Positions 25,898 to 35,636 of a stretch of DNA of 64,000 nt are shown piece after piece. The position numbers and the translations under genes are program-made. Under the pieces are notes generated by a model. The model had not been told where the DNA came from. It did no database searches and saw nothing but the letters and a program-made list of their open reading frames with translations. Each line of letters begins with the position of its first letter. Within the stretch, counting starts at the first letter, position 1. The DNA is from Deltaproteobacteria bacterium (GTDB taxonomy: Bacteria; Desulfobacterota; Binatia; DP-6): NCBI GenBank assembly GCA_005888095.1, contig VBKF01000097.1, positions 44,005-108,004 on the forward strand, given 5' to 3'.

Positions 25898-27250
25898 ATG
25901 TTGGAAGGGCTTCGCGCCACGTGCCCGACGCTCGCGCTCGACACGGCGCCGGACGCCTGCGAGGCGGCGAGCGTCGACGCGCTCAATCCGTTCCGGGCGC
26001 GGCCCGACTTCGTGGCCGTCCGCGCGCTGGCGGTGGCCGAGCCCGCGGACGCGGGCGAGCTGTCGGCGGTGGTGCGCTCGGCAGCCGCGGAGGGCGTGCC
26101 GCTCGTCGCGCGTGGCGGCGGCAGCGGGCTCATGGGCGCGGCGGCGGTCGTGCGGCCCGCGGTCGTCGTCGACTTGCGGCGGATGAACGCCGTGGCGATC
26201 GACGCCGATGCGTGCCTGGTGCGCGCCGGAGCGGGCGCGACGCTCGCGAGCGTCGAAGAGGCGCTCGTGCCCCACGGTCTGATGCTCGGCCACGACCCGT
26301 GGACCGTCGGCGTGGCGACCGTCGGCGGCGCGATCGGCACCAACGGACTCGGCTACCTCGGAGCGCGTGCCGGAAGCATCGCCGCGCAGGTGCAGGCGCT
26401 CGAGGCGGTGCTGGCCGACGGGCGCATCGTGCGCACCCGGCCGTCGCCGGCGCGCTCCGTGGGTCTCGACCCGGCGCGCCTGCTGGTCGGCACCGAGGGA
26501 ACGCTCGGCATCGTCACCGAGGCGACGCTCGCCGTCCTCCCGCGCCCCGAGGAGCGACTGGTACGAGGCTACCGCATGCCGTCGTTCGAGGCCGGCGTGG
26601 CGGTTGCGGCGCGCTGCCGTCGCACCGGCATCCGCATCGCCTCCCTGGACGTCTCGGCCGAGGACCTGCCGCCGGCTCCCGCCTCGCTCCTGATCGTCTT
26701 CGACGGCCTGCGGGGCGAGGCGCACCTGCATGCCGAGCGGGCGCTGGCGCTCGTGCATGCCGCGGGCGGCGAGGCCTCGAGCGACGCGGAAGCGGCGGAG
26801 AAATGGGCCGCGCGGCACGCGATCGCGGAGCGCTGGGCCGCCAGCCGCAACGCCCGCGCCGGGGGCTGGCTGCGCGGCGGCCAGTTCGACTACGCGCACG
26901 TGGGCGTGCCGCTCGCCGCGCTCGGCGAGGTGCGGGCAGCGGCGCACGCGCTCATTCGCCGCCACCGGCTCGGCCTCGTCGAGGAGGGGCTCTGGCACTG
27001 GCCCGAGCTCTACTCCGTGGTCGTCACCGGGCCTGTCGACGCGGCCGCCGGCGTGCGCGAGACGGTCGAGGGCGTGCTCCGCGCCGCCCAGGACGCCGGC
27101 GGCACGATGGAGTACTGCCACGGCGTCGGCTGGAAGCTCGCGCACCTGATGGAACGCGAGCACGGCGCCGCCGGGCTCGACGTGCTGCGCCGCGTGAAGG
27201 CGGCGCTCGACCCGGCGGGCATCCTGAACCCCGGGAAGGACGGCCTCTGA
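25898..27250 (+). CDS. FAD-binding oxidase/dehydrogenase (GlcD/AGPS-like)
   Basis: A 450-residue flavoprotein of the PCMH/VAO family. The FAD-binding half has PLVARGGGSGLMGAA, a pyrophosphate-binding LMLGHDPWTVGVATVGGAIGTNGLGYLGARAG and LLVGTEGTLGIVTEATL. The C-terminal cap includes EEGLWHWPELYSVV, YCHGVGWKLAHLM and the closing DPAGILNPGKDGL typical of D-lactate/glycolate oxidases and alkyl-DHAP synthases. The HGVGWKL segment resembles the latter, but the substrate cannot be assigned. It is divergent from the peptidase gene with 44 bases between. Confidence 0.88.
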   Translation: MLEGLRATCPTLALDTAPDACEAASVDALNPFRARPDFVAVRALAVAEPADAGELSAVVRSAAAEGVPLVARGGGSGLMGAAAVVRPAVVVDLRRMNAVAIDADACLVRAGAGATLASVEEALVPHGLMLGHDPWTVGVATVGGAIGTNGLGYLGARAGSIAAQVQALEAVLADGRIVRTRPSPARSVGLDPARLLVGTEGTLGIVTEATLAVLPRPEERLVRGYRMPSFEAGVAVAARCRRTGIRIASLDVSAEDLPPAPASLLIVFDGLRGEAHLHAERALALVHAAGGEASSDAEAAEKWAARHAIAERWAASRNARAGGWLRGGQFDYAHVGVPLAALGEVRAAAHALIRRHRLGLVEEGLWHWPELYSVVVTGPVDAAAGVRETVEGVLRAAQDAGGTMEYCHGVGWKLAHLMEREHGAAGLDVLRRVKAALDPAGILNPGKDGL

Positions 27251-27251
27251 G

Positions 27252-27887
27252 CTACGGCCGCTCGTGCATGCCGATCAGCCCGCGGCGCAGCGCGTAGAGC
27301 GTCAGCTGGACGCGGTCGCGGAGGCCGAGCTTCTGGAAGACCTTGTTCAGGTGGGTCTTCACCGTGTCCTCGCTGATCGCGAGCCGTGCCGCCACCTCGG
27401 CGTTGCGCAGCCCGAGCGCGACGTGGCGCACGATCTCGCGCTCGCGCGGGGTGAGCGGCTCGGGCAGCGGCGCATCGAGCTCGGTCGCCCGCAGTGCGGG
27501 CGCGACCCACACGTGTCCGTCGGCGACGGTGCGGACGGCGTCGACCAGCGTCTCGATGGCAAAGCGCTTGAAGACGACGCCGCTGGCGCCGGCGCGGATC
27601 GCCGCCAGCGCGTCCTCCGCGCGCTCGCTGGCCGTCACCACGACCACTTTCGGAAGCGTGGCGAGCGCGGCGATGTCGGGGAGCGAGTGGCGGTCCATCT
27701 GGAGGTCGAGCAGGAGGACGTCGCACGGCGTCTCCCGGAGCATCGGATGGAGGCCGTCCACCCGGTCGGTCTCGGCCACGACCGCGACCCCGGCTCTGAG
27801 CGCGAGCAACGACCGGAGGCCCTGGCGGAAGAGCGCGTGATCGTCGGCGATGGCCACCCGGACCGGCATCGGCGAGGCGACCTTCAT
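27252..27887 (-). CDS. NarL/LuxR-family response regulator
   Basis: A 211-residue two-component regulator. The receiver domain has the acidic pair Asp15-Asp16, phospho-acceptor Asp61 (VLLLDLQM) and Lys107. The C-terminal LuxR helix-turn-helix (about 145-205) reads LTPREREIVRHVALGLRNAE...ISEDTVKTHLNKVFQKLGLRDR. Its ATG overlaps the kinase stop (ATGA at 27884-27887), so the two form a coupled pair. It probably acts as a phosphorylation-dependent activator. Targets are not evident. Confidence 0.95.
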   Translation of the reverse strand: MKVASPMPVRVAIADDHALFRQGLRSLLALRAGVAVVAETDRVDGLHPMLRETPCDVLLLDLQMDRHSLPDIAALATLPKVVVVTASERAEDALAAIRAGASGVVFKRFAIETLVDAVRTVADGHVWVAPALRATELDAPLPEPLTPREREIVRHVALGLRNAEVAARLAISEDTVKTHLNKVFQKLGLRDRVQLTLYALRRGLIGMHERP

Positions 27888-29011
27888 GCCTCGGGGAGCG
27901 TGAGGCGGAGGTGCGCGCCGGGGCCGTCGCGCAGCACCCGGATCGTGCCGCCCGCGTCACTCACCCGCGACGAGATCGACCACGGGACCCGCTCGGGGTC
28001 GGCGAAGCCGGTCCCGTCGTCGTCGACCGTGACGTGGACCTGCGCGTCGGCCGCGCGGATGGCGATCACGGCGGACGTGGCCCCGGCGTGACGGCGCACG
28101 TTCGCGGCTGCCTCGCGCACGACCTGCAGGACCTGATCGATGAGGGCGTGCGAGCCGGCGAAGTCCGCGCTCACGATGAACCGCGTGTCGACCTCCCCCG
28201 CGCGCGGCGCCGAGCTCGGCTCGACGTCGGCGAGATCCCGGACGTACGCGCGCAGCTCGTCGTACTCGCGCTGGATGCTCGCCTGGAGGTCCCCGAGGGT
28301 CGTCAGGACCTCGTCGCGACGGTCCGCGCGCGCGAGCTCCTGGCAGCTCTCGAGCGTCAGGTTGATCCCCGCGAGCGTCTGCACGCAGCCGTCGTGCAGC
28401 GCGCGGGCGATCCGGTTGCGCTCCCGCGTGGCGCGGAGCTGGTGGACCTGGGCCTGGAGGCTGAGCCGCTGCTGGCCGAGGTAGGCGGTGAGATAGCCGA
28501 CCACCGCGAGGTAGACCGGCCGCATGATGTAGAAGTTCGCCTGCCCGTGCCACGCCACGAGGATGAGGCTCAGGTACGCGCCCACGCTCACCGTCGTGAC
28601 CGCCATGCTGCGCCGGAAGCCGCCGTGCGTGCCGGCGGCGAACACGGCGAACACGAAGAAGGCCCAGAAGGGGCTGCTCGTCCCCTCGGTGAACACCACG
28701 ATGGCGGCACCGAAGAGGACGTCGCACCACGCCGTGATCGTGGCGAGGCGGCGGCGCGAGACGAGGCCGCGCGTCACCACGTGGCACACCGTCAGGCTGT
28801 AGAGGAGGTGCGCGCTGAGGACGGCGAGCGCATACGGGTCGATGGCGAACCCGCCGCCCGCGAGGTGGAGCCACGGCATGAGGGTCGGTGCGGTCGGGTC
28901 GATGTAGACCGCAACGATCGCGACCAGCGAGAGGACGAGGCGGCAGCGCGCGATCTTCGGCTGGATGTCGGCGACGCCTGTCCCCATCCCCGGTGACACA
29001 GCAATCGCCAT
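27884..29011 (-). CDS. NarX/DesK-type sensor histidine kinase
   Basis: A 375-residue HPK7-class kinase. Five to six membrane helices lie in residues 25-180 with little periplasmic loop, suggesting a signal sensed in or near the membrane. A short coiled coil leads to the HisKA_3 box RIARALHDGCVQTLAG with phospho-acceptor His206. The ATPase domain has VVREAAANVRRHAGA (N box) and VDDDGTGF (G box). The start may be ATG 29011 or ATG 28987 (8 codons later). Partner of the adjacent LuxR-type regulator, in the same transcript. Confidence 0.92.
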   Translation of the reverse strand: MAIAVSPGMGTGVADIQPKIARCRLVLSLVAIVAVYIDPTAPTLMPWLHLAGGGFAIDPYALAVLSAHLLYSLTVCHVVTRGLVSRRRLATITAWCDVLFGAAIVVFTEGTSSPFWAFFVFAVFAAGTHGGFRRSMAVTTVSVGAYLSLILVAWHGQANFYIMRPVYLAVVGYLTAYLGQQRLSLQAQVHQLRATRERNRIARALHDGCVQTLAGINLTLESCQELARADRRDEVLTTLGDLQASIQREYDELRAYVRDLADVEPSSAPRAGEVDTRFIVSADFAGSHALIDQVLQVVREAAANVRRHAGATSAVIAIRAADAQVHVTVDDDGTGFADPERVPWSISSRVSDAGGTIRVLRDGPGAHLRLTLPEA

Positions 29012-29057
29012 ACCAGGAGATCGGCTCCGCTCGCGCGGCCCGCGACGGAGGGCGGCG

Positions 29058-30887
29058 TCAAGAAAGTGCCGGTGCCATCGTCGCGCGCAGCTCCGCAAGC
29101 AGCGACGCGATGACCGCGAAGCCGCGGTCCCAGAACGCGGGGTCGTCCACGTCGACGTCGAGCCGGCGGAGCAGCACGTCGGGCGCCTCGCTGCCGCCGG
29201 CCGCGAGCAGCTCGAGGTAGCCCGGGACGAACGCCCGCCCCTCGTCCTGATAGCGCTGGTAGAGCGCCAGGACGAGCAGCTCTCCGAAGACATAGGCGTA
29301 GCAGTAGAAGCGGCTGTGGATGAAGTGCGGGATGTAGCTCCATCCCCAGCGATACGCGGGGATCATCTCGACCGCGTCGCCGTAGAGACGGGCGTTCTCC
29401 TTCCACCAGAGGTCACCCAGCTCCTGGGCGCTGAGCCAGGCCGTGCGCCGGCGCGCGTGGGCCGCCATCTCGAAGCGCGTGAGCGCGTTCTGGCGGAACA
29501 CCGTGGCGATCGTGTCCTCGAGCCTCGTGCAGATCAGTTCGCGGCGGATCGCGGGGTCCGACTCGTGCGCGAGCAACGCGCGGGTCAGCACCAGCTCCGC
29601 GAACGTCGACGCCGTCTCGGCCAGCGGCAGCGGGGGCTGGTAGTTGATCGGCCGCTGGCGCGCGGCGAGCCGATCGTGGATGGCGTGGCCGAGCTCGTGC
29701 GCCAGCGTCGAGACGTCGCGCGTCGTGTCGGTGTAGCCGAGGAGCACGAAGGGGTTCGCCGACGGCCCGAGGGAGGCGCAGAAGGCGCCGAGACGCTTAC
29801 CGGGACGCGGCTCGGCGTCTATCCGCCGCTCGGCGAAGAAGGTACGGGCGAGCGCGCCGAACCCGGGGTCGAAGGCGTCGAACGCCTCGAGGACCTGCCG
29901 CCGCGCCTCCTCGAACGCGACCGTCACCCGAGCGGCGCCGAGCGGGGCATAGACGTCGGTGTTCTTGAGCCGCGGGAGACCGAGGAGGCGGGCCTTCAGG
30001 CGGAAGTACTCCTGGGCGAGACCGTAGTGGCGCTCGGTGGCCGCCATCATCGCCTCGACCGTCTCGGTGCGCACCTCGTTGTCGAGGTGCGTCGGGGTGA
30101 CGGGGTCGGGAAAGCGGCGGACGTCGCATTCCAGGCGATGGTCCTGCAGGAGCGCGTTGAAGATCCCGGTCAGCACCACGCCCTCGGCGGCGAAGCCCTC
30201 GAGCAGCGCGCTGAAGGCCCGCTCGCGGAGCTCCCGCTCGGGGCGATAGAGGAGCGCGAGCACCTCGGCGGCCGGGAGCTCGCACTCGGCGCCGTCGACC
30301 GTGAGACGGAAGCGGAGCGATGCCGAGAGCTCGTCGAAGAGCCGCGCGAACGCGTCACGTCCGGTCAGGTTCTTCTGGTTGATGACGCGCTCCTCGGGCT
30401 CGGACAGCGTGTGCGGGCGGAGCTTGCGCAGGCCGTCCATCCAGTGCCGGCAGTCGGCGAGCGCTCGGGAAGCGACGAGCGCGGCGTAACGCTCGTCGGG
30501 CAGGTCCTTGACCTCGAGCTCGAAGAAGGTGAGTGCGTTCACCACCTCCACCCACACCTCGCGGGTTCGCTCGGAGAGCCGCTTCGCCGCCTCGTCCTGC
30601 GTGTCGGCGGCGAACAGGAGCGAGGCGTAGAAGCTCGGGCGGCGGCCGCGCTCCTCGATCGCCTCGTACTCGGCGATCGCGACGGCCAGCTCCGCCGGTG
30701 TGAGGCTCGCCGCCCGGCCGCGGTAGCGGCCGGCGAAGTCGTCGGCCGCGCGCCGCGCCTCGGCGAGGTCTGCCTCGAGGCGCGCATCGTCGGGGCCGGC
30801 GTAGAGGGTGGCGAGGTCCCACGTGACGCCGGCGGCGCTGGTCGCGCGACCCGCTGCGGCGGGCTCGGCCGTGCCCGAATTCATCAT
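29058..30887 (-). CDS. pepF: Oligoendopeptidase F (M3 family)
   Basis: A 609-residue M3B zinc oligopeptidase, cytoplasmic. The zinc motif HELGH (in STLAHELGHAIHD) and distal ligand region LPLAETASTFAELVLTRALL are intact, as are the N-terminal helical lobe (WDLATLYAGPDDARLEADL) and the C-terminal HFIHSRFYCYAYVFGELLVL. It trims short peptides. The second Met codon overlaps nothing else, but the first ATG at 30887 overlaps the stop of the esterase gene (ATGA), so the two are coupled. Length matches the family. Confidence 0.93.
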   Translation of the reverse strand: MMNSGTAEPAAAGRATSAAGVTWDLATLYAGPDDARLEADLAEARRAADDFAGRYRGRAASLTPAELAVAIAEYEAIEERGRRPSFYASLLFAADTQDEAAKRLSERTREVWVEVVNALTFFELEVKDLPDERYAALVASRALADCRHWMDGLRKLRPHTLSEPEERVINQKNLTGRDAFARLFDELSASLRFRLTVDGAECELPAAEVLALLYRPERELRERAFSALLEGFAAEGVVLTGIFNALLQDHRLECDVRRFPDPVTPTHLDNEVRTETVEAMMAATERHYGLAQEYFRLKARLLGLPRLKNTDVYAPLGAARVTVAFEEARRQVLEAFDAFDPGFGALARTFFAERRIDAEPRPGKRLGAFCASLGPSANPFVLLGYTDTTRDVSTLAHELGHAIHDRLAARQRPINYQPPLPLAETASTFAELVLTRALLAHESDPAIRRELICTRLEDTIATVFRQNALTRFEMAAHARRRTAWLSAQELGDLWWKENARLYGDAVEMIPAYRWGWSYIPHFIHSRFYCYAYVFGELLVLALYQRYQDEGRAFVPGYLELLAAGGSEAPDVLLRRLDVDVDDPAFWDRGFAVIASLLAELRATMAPALS

Positions 30888-31762
30888 ACCGTCGAGCGGG
30901 AGGATTCCAGCCGCCGGCGAATGAAGCTCCGCATGCGCGCGATGCAGCGATCGGCCGCCTCGCCGGGGAAATTGGCAAAGCTGTGCCCGACGCCGGGGAA
31001 GACCTCGAGCTCGGCCTCACCGCCCGCCCGGCGATAGGCCGCGACGAAGCGCTCGGTCATCGGCAGCGTCACGTTCTCGTCCAGCTCGGGATGGGCGATC
31101 CAGATCGGCGGCAGGCCCTCCGCCTCGCCCGCCTCCACGACGCGGAGGGCGCTCGCCCGGGCCATCGTCGCCTCGTCGCCGAAGAACATCTCGTGCGACT
31201 CGATCAACCGCTCGGGCATGAAGAGCGCGTCGCGCGGCGGTGTCGGATCCCTCCTCCGCTCCAGGAGGTAGCGGTAGCGTGCCAGCGGATCGAGGATCGG
31301 CCAGAGCGGCATCGCGTAGGCGACTCGCGCGTCGACGCCCTCGGCACCCGCGACGGGGGTGGTCGAGAACTCGGGCGCGCTCGGGCAGAGCGCGGCGAGC
31401 ATCAGCAGGTGACCGCCGCTCGATCCGCCGATGAGCCCAGCGTCGTCGGCACGCGCGCCGAGCGCCGGCGCGTGGGCCTTCGCCCAGCGGATGCCGGCCA
31501 CGACGTCGGCGACGGCCGCCGGGTAGCGCGTCGGCGCCAGGCGGAAGTCGAGCGCGACCACCACCATGCCGTCGGCGGCGAGAGCCGAGTCGAAGTACCA
31601 GTCGACCTCGCGATTGAAGTACGTCCAGGCGCCGCCGTGTACGTCGACGAGGAGCGGCCAGGGCTCCGCTTGGGCCGCCTGCGGACGGTAGATGCGTGCG
31701 AGGAGCGGCTGGCCCCCGGGCCGCGCGTACTCGACGTCGTCCTGCACGACCTCGGGCGGCAT
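30884..31762 (-). CDS. Alpha/beta hydrolase, HSL-type esterase/lipase
   Basis: A 292-residue alpha/beta hydrolase. It has the oxyanion motif DVHGGAW (HGG), the nucleophile elbow GGSSGG, the acid in HPELDENV and the histidine in GVGHSF, in the correct order. The hormone-sensitive-lipase group hydrolyses short-chain esters. There is no signal peptide. It is translationally coupled to pepF. A dienelactone hydrolase or peptidase-like activity cannot be excluded. Confidence 0.88.
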   Translation of the reverse strand: MPPEVVQDDVEYARPGGQPLLARIYRPQAAQAEPWPLLVDVHGGAWTYFNREVDWYFDSALAADGMVVVALDFRLAPTRYPAAVADVVAGIRWAKAHAPALGARADDAGLIGGSSGGHLLMLAALCPSAPEFSTTPVAGAEGVDARVAYAMPLWPILDPLARYRYLLERRRDPTPPRDALFMPERLIESHEMFFGDEATMARASALRVVEAGEAEGLPPIWIAHPELDENVTLPMTERFVAAYRRAGGEAELEVFPGVGHSFANFPGEAADRCIARMRSFIRRRLESSRSTV

Positions 31763-31818
31763 GCGGCGAGACCCTTAGCGTCGGCACCGGCTCGCGGCAA
31801 GCGGAAGCCATGGGACCG

Positions 31819-32835
31819 TCAGGCGACCGTCAGCACTACCTTGCCGACGTTCTGCCGCTCCTGGATGTAGCGGTGGGCGGCGGCCGCCTCGACCAGCGGG
31901 AACGTCTTGCCGACGACCGGCCGGATGCGCCCCGCCTCGTAGTCGGCGAGGAGCGCGAGCATCTCGCGTCGCAGCATGTCCATCCGGTCCCAGAGGTGCC
32001 CCAGGTTCACGCCGATGACCGCCTTGTTGTCGTTCATCAGGCGGATCGGATGGAACCAGGGGAGCGAGACGAGCTTCGGGATGACGGCGAGCCAGTTGGG
32101 CGCGAGGCCGGTCACGGCGCCCGAGAAGCCGAAGCAGACGAGCCGGCCGAGCGGGGCGAGCGTCCGGTAGCTCTTGCGGAAGGCGCCGGTGGCGTCGAGC
32201 ACGACGTCGACGCCGCGCCCACCGGTCAGCCGCTTCACCTCCTGCTCGAAGTCGCGCGTCCGGTAGTCGATGGCGTGCGTCACGCCCGCCTCGCGGAGCA
32301 CCGCGTGCTTGGCCGCCGACGCCGTCCCGATCACCTCCGCGCCGGCGATCCGGCAGAGCTGGATGGCCGCCATGCCCACGCCGCCGGCGGCGGCGTGCAC
32401 GAGCACGCGGTCGCCCGCCCGCACGTTGGCGAAGTGGCGCAGCATCAGGACCGCGGTCAGGTAGTTCACCGGGACCGCGGCGGCCTCCTCGAAGCTCATC
32501 CGCTCGGGGATCGCGAACACCTGCGGCGCCGGCACGGCGACCGCCTCCGCGTAGCCGCCGAAGCGGGTGAGCGCGACGACGCGGCGGCCGACGGGAAGGT
32601 CGCCGTCGAGGCCCGGGCCGAGCCGCTCGACCGTACCGGCGACCTCGTAGCCGACCACGCACGGGCGGGGCGGTGCGTCGGGGTAGAGACCGAGCCGCGC
32701 CGACACGTCGGCGAAGTTCACGCCCGAGGCGCGCACGCGGACCAGGACCTGGCCGGGTCCGGGAACCGGATCGGGACCGTCGCGTACCTCGAGCACCTCG
32801 GGCGGGCCGGTGCGGGTGATCCAGACCGATCGCAT
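31819..32835 (-). CDS. Zinc-independent quinone oxidoreductase (MDR family)
   Basis: A 338-residue medium-chain reductase. The N-terminal GroES-like domain has GVNFADVSARLGLYP and CVVGYEVAGTVERLG; the Rossmann domain has AAVPVNYLTAVLML, VHAAAGGVGMAAIQLC (AxxGGVG NADPH loop) and AIDYRTRDF. No zinc-ligand cysteines are present, as in QOR and synaptic VAT-1-like enzymes. The closing PVVGKTFPLVEAAAAHRYIQERQNVGKVVL is typical. ATG 32835 has a GGAGG ribosome site. It is divergent from the acyl-CoA synthetase with a 115-bp shared promoter region. Confidence 0.92.
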   Translation of the reverse strand: MRSVWITRTGPPEVLEVRDGPDPVPGPGQVLVRVRASGVNFADVSARLGLYPDAPPRPCVVGYEVAGTVERLGPGLDGDLPVGRRVVALTRFGGYAEAVAVPAPQVFAIPERMSFEEAAAVPVNYLTAVLMLRHFANVRAGDRVLVHAAAGGVGMAAIQLCRIAGAEVIGTASAAKHAVLREAGVTHAIDYRTRDFEQEVKRLTGGRGVDVVLDATGAFRKSYRTLAPLGRLVCFGFSGAVTGLAPNWLAVIPKLVSLPWFHPIRLMNDNKAVIGVNLGHLWDRMDMLRREMLALLADYEAGRIRPVVGKTFPLVEAAAAHRYIQERQNVGKVVLTVA

Positions 32836-32950
32836 GGACACCTCCGACGGCGAGTGTGGGGCGCCCGCCACTAGCGTGCGCGGTGCGAAGGTGTCAAACG
32901 CGCGCCCGAGCTCTTGCGCCGCACCACGGTTTCTTGCTTCGCTGCCCCGC

Positions 32951-34597
32951 ATGAACCTCGCGCTCATCTTCGAGGCGCTCGCCGCGGCCTACCCCGACCG
33001 CGAGTCGATCGTCACCCCGACGCGACGCCTGACCTACGGTCGCCTGGCGGAGCACGCCCGCCGGCTGGCGAGCGTGCTCCACGCGCACGGCCTCGGGTGC
33101 CGGATCGAGCGGACCGCGCTCGAGAACCACGAGTCGGGCCAGGACCACGTGGGACTCTGTCTCCTCAACTCGCCCGAGTACCTCGAGGCGATGCTTGGCG
33201 CCTACCGCGCGCGCGTCGCGCCCTTCAACGTGAACTACCGCTACGTCGACGACGAGCTCCTCTACCTCCTCCAGGATGCCGACGCCGCCGGGCTCGTCTA
33301 CCACGCGCGCTACGCGCCCACCCTCGGCCGCATCCGCGATCGGCTGCCGCGCCTTCGGCTCCTGCTCCAGGTGGACGACGGCTCGGGCGAGCCGCTCCTT
33401 CCCGGCGCCCTCGAGTACGCGGCCGCGCTCGCGGCCGCGTCACCGGCCGGCCCGCCGGTCGCCTGCTCGCCCGACGACCTCTACATCCTCTACACCGGCG
33501 GCACGACGGGCGCCCCGAAGGGCGTCCTCTGGCGGCAGGAGGACATCTACTTCGCCGCCATGAGCGGCCAGCCGCCCGGCGTGCCGCCGCCCGCGACGAT
33601 CCCCGAGCTGGTCGCGCACGCGGCCGCCGGCGCGTACCTGCGCAGCATGCCGACCCCGCCGCTCATGCACGGCGCGGCGCAGTGGGCGGCGTTCGGCGCG
33701 CTCCACCAGGGAGGCACCGTGGTGCTGCAGGGGCGTCCGGAGCGGCTCGACCCGGACGACCTCTGGGGGACGGTCGAGCGCGAGGGGGTGAACCTCCTCG
33801 TGCTCGTCGGCGACGCGTTCGCGCGCCCGCTGCTCGACGGTCTCGATCGACGGTCGTACGACCTCTCGAGGCTCTTCGTGATCGTCTCGGGCGGCGCGAT
33901 CCTGTCGCCGCACCTGAAGCAGGCGCTGCTCGAGCGCGTGCCGCACGCGACCGTCATCGACGGCTTCGGCGCCTCGGAGACGGGCGGGCATGGAACGCGG
34001 TCGACGCGCGCCGGCGAGCCGGCGACGACGGGCACCTTCTCGATGGCGGACACCGTCGTCCTGCGCGAGGACCTGTCGGGCGCGCTCCCACCCGGCTCGC
34101 CGGAGGTGGGCTGGGTGGCTCGCATGGGTCACGTGCCGCTCGGCTACTACAAGGACGCGGCGAAGACGGCGCGCACCTTCCCGGTGATCGGCGGCACGCG
34201 ATACGCGGTGCCGGGCGACCACGGGCGGATCCTGGCCGACGGCTCGATCGTCGTCCTCGGGCGCGGCTCGGTGTCGATCAACACGGGCGGCGAGAAGGTC
34301 TACCCCGAGGAGGTGGAGCAGGCGCTGCGCCGCCATCCGAGCGTCTACGACGCGGTGGTCGTCGGCACGCCCGACGAGCGCTTCGGCGAGCAGGTGACCG
34401 CCGTCGTCCAGCTGCGGCCCGACGCGCACGCGACGCACGAGGAGCTCGTCGTGTTCGCGGCGCGCCAGCTCGCCCGCTACAAGCTCCCGAAGACCACCGT
34501 CTGGGTCGACGAGATCGCCCGCAGCCCGAGCGGCAAACCCGACTACCGCTGGGCCCGCACGAGCGCGCTGGCAGCACGCGGCCTGAAGCCCCAGTGA
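32951..34597 (+). CDS. Acyl-CoA synthetase (ANL superfamily, FadD3/FadD13-like)
   Basis: A 548-residue adenylate-forming enzyme that activates a carboxylic acid to its CoA thioester. P-loop-like motif LYTGGTTGAPKGVLW, A5-type motif DGFGASETGG, the hinge region with GDHGRILADGSI and GRGSVSINTGGEKVYPEEVE, and the catalytic lysine near the end in SPSGKPDYRW are all present. The long insert between P-loop and A5 and the GASETG motif resemble steroid or long-chain acid synthetases, but the acid is not known. ATG 32951 is preferred to the longer frame that enters the divergent gene's leader. Confidence 0.9.
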   Translation: MNLALIFEALAAAYPDRESIVTPTRRLTYGRLAEHARRLASVLHAHGLGCRIERTALENHESGQDHVGLCLLNSPEYLEAMLGAYRARVAPFNVNYRYVDDELLYLLQDADAAGLVYHARYAPTLGRIRDRLPRLRLLLQVDDGSGEPLLPGALEYAAALAAASPAGPPVACSPDDLYILYTGGTTGAPKGVLWRQEDIYFAAMSGQPPGVPPPATIPELVAHAAAGAYLRSMPTPPLMHGAAQWAAFGALHQGGTVVLQGRPERLDPDDLWGTVEREGVNLLVLVGDAFARPLLDGLDRRSYDLSRLFVIVSGGAILSPHLKQALLERVPHATVIDGFGASETGGHGTRSTRAGEPATTGTFSMADTVVLREDLSGALPPGSPEVGWVARMGHVPLGYYKDAAKTARTFPVIGGTRYAVPGDHGRILADGSIVVLGRGSVSINTGGEKVYPEEVEQALRRHPSVYDAVVVGTPDERFGEQVTAVVQLRPDAHATHEELVVFAARQLARYKLPKTTVWVDEIARSPSGKPDYRWARTSALAARGLKPQ

Positions 34598-34636
34598 GAC
34601 GACGGCGCGCAAGGCGTCCGCCTCCCCGCCGGTCGC

Positions 34637-35572
34637 TCACTCGAAGATGCCGGCGACCGCGTGCTGCTCGCGCGCGAGGCCGGCGAACATCTCGGGCCAG
34701 GCGTCGGCGGAGAGCAGCCCCGGCGCGAACGCCCGGACCTCGTCGAGCACCTGGTCGCGCGCGACGCCGCTCGCGGGATCGGTGGCGTTGACCAGGCGGT
34801 CCGCCACCGCGACCACCGCCGGGAGGTCGAGGCCGAAGTCGGCCACCAGCGCCTCGTGGTGCAGCGCCACCGGGTCGACGAGCGCGGGGGGCAGCCCCCA
34901 GAGCTGCAGGAGCCAGCCGCCGACCGTGGCGTGATGGCAGCCGAACGTCTCCAGCTCCACGGCGGCCGCCTCGCGCCCGCCCTCCATGGCCTCGTCGAGC
35001 AGCGACCAGTACGCGTCGCCCAGGCGGAGGCCGAGCGCGAGCTTGCCGACGTCGTGCAGGAGACCGGTGGCGAACGCGGCGCCGCTGTCGCCCCCGGTCC
35101 GCTCGGCGAGCGTCTTGGCCGCGGCCGCCACGAGAGAGGTGTGGCTCCAGAGGGTGCGCCGCCAGCGGCGAGCCCCGGGCCCCTTGCCTTCCAGCGCGCC
35201 CCACACGGAGAGGCCGAGCACGAGGTCGCGCACGCGCGCGAAGCCGAGGAGCGTGGTTGCCTGCTGGATGCTGGTGACGCGCGTGCGGATCGAGAAGAAG
35301 GCGCTGTTGGCGAGGCGCAGCAGCCGGGCGGTGAGCGACTGATCGCGTACGATGAGGGCCGTCAGGTGCCCGACGTGCGCGTCCTCCCGGTTGATCGCGA
35401 CCAGCAGCCGCTGCGCGATCTCGGGCACCGACGGCAGCCGGTCGACGGCCATCAGCTCCCGGTAGAAGCGTTCCTGCGCGGGCGAGCGCTCCGGTGTGTC
35501 CCAGCCCTCGCGACGCCTCGTGCCTGCGGCGTCGTTCGCCATCGCATCGTGCGACAGCAACGCCTGTGCCAT
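34637..35572 (-). CDS. HDOD-domain signalling protein
   Basis: A 311-residue HDOD protein, a relative of HD-domain hydrolases that acts in regulation, often beside cyclic-di-GMP or two-component systems. Diagnostic stretches are LPSVPEIAQRLLVAI, LTALIVRDQSLTARLLRLANSAFF, SIQQATTLLGFARVRDLVLG, GLLHDVGKLAL and HHATVGGWLLQLWGLP. The HD pair (HD in LLHDVG) is kept, while the rest of the phosphodiesterase site is not clear. Start ATG 35572 or ATG 35542. No receiver or GGDEF domain is attached. Confidence 0.9.
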   Translation of the reverse strand: MAQALLSHDAMANDAAGTRRREGWDTPERSPAQERFYRELMAVDRLPSVPEIAQRLLVAINREDAHVGHLTALIVRDQSLTARLLRLANSAFFSIRTRVTSIQQATTLLGFARVRDLVLGLSVWGALEGKGPGARRWRRTLWSHTSLVAAAAKTLAERTGGDSGAAFATGLLHDVGKLALGLRLGDAYWSLLDEAMEGGREAAAVELETFGCHHATVGGWLLQLWGLPPALVDPVALHHEALVADFGLDLPAVVAVADRLVNATDPASGVARDQVLDEVRAFAPGLLSADAWPEMFAGLAREQHAVAGIFE

Positions 35573-35636
35573 CGCCCATGCACGCGGGAGGGCGCGGGGG
35601 CCGGGGAGTCCCGTCGAGAAAATGCCGGCGCGGACG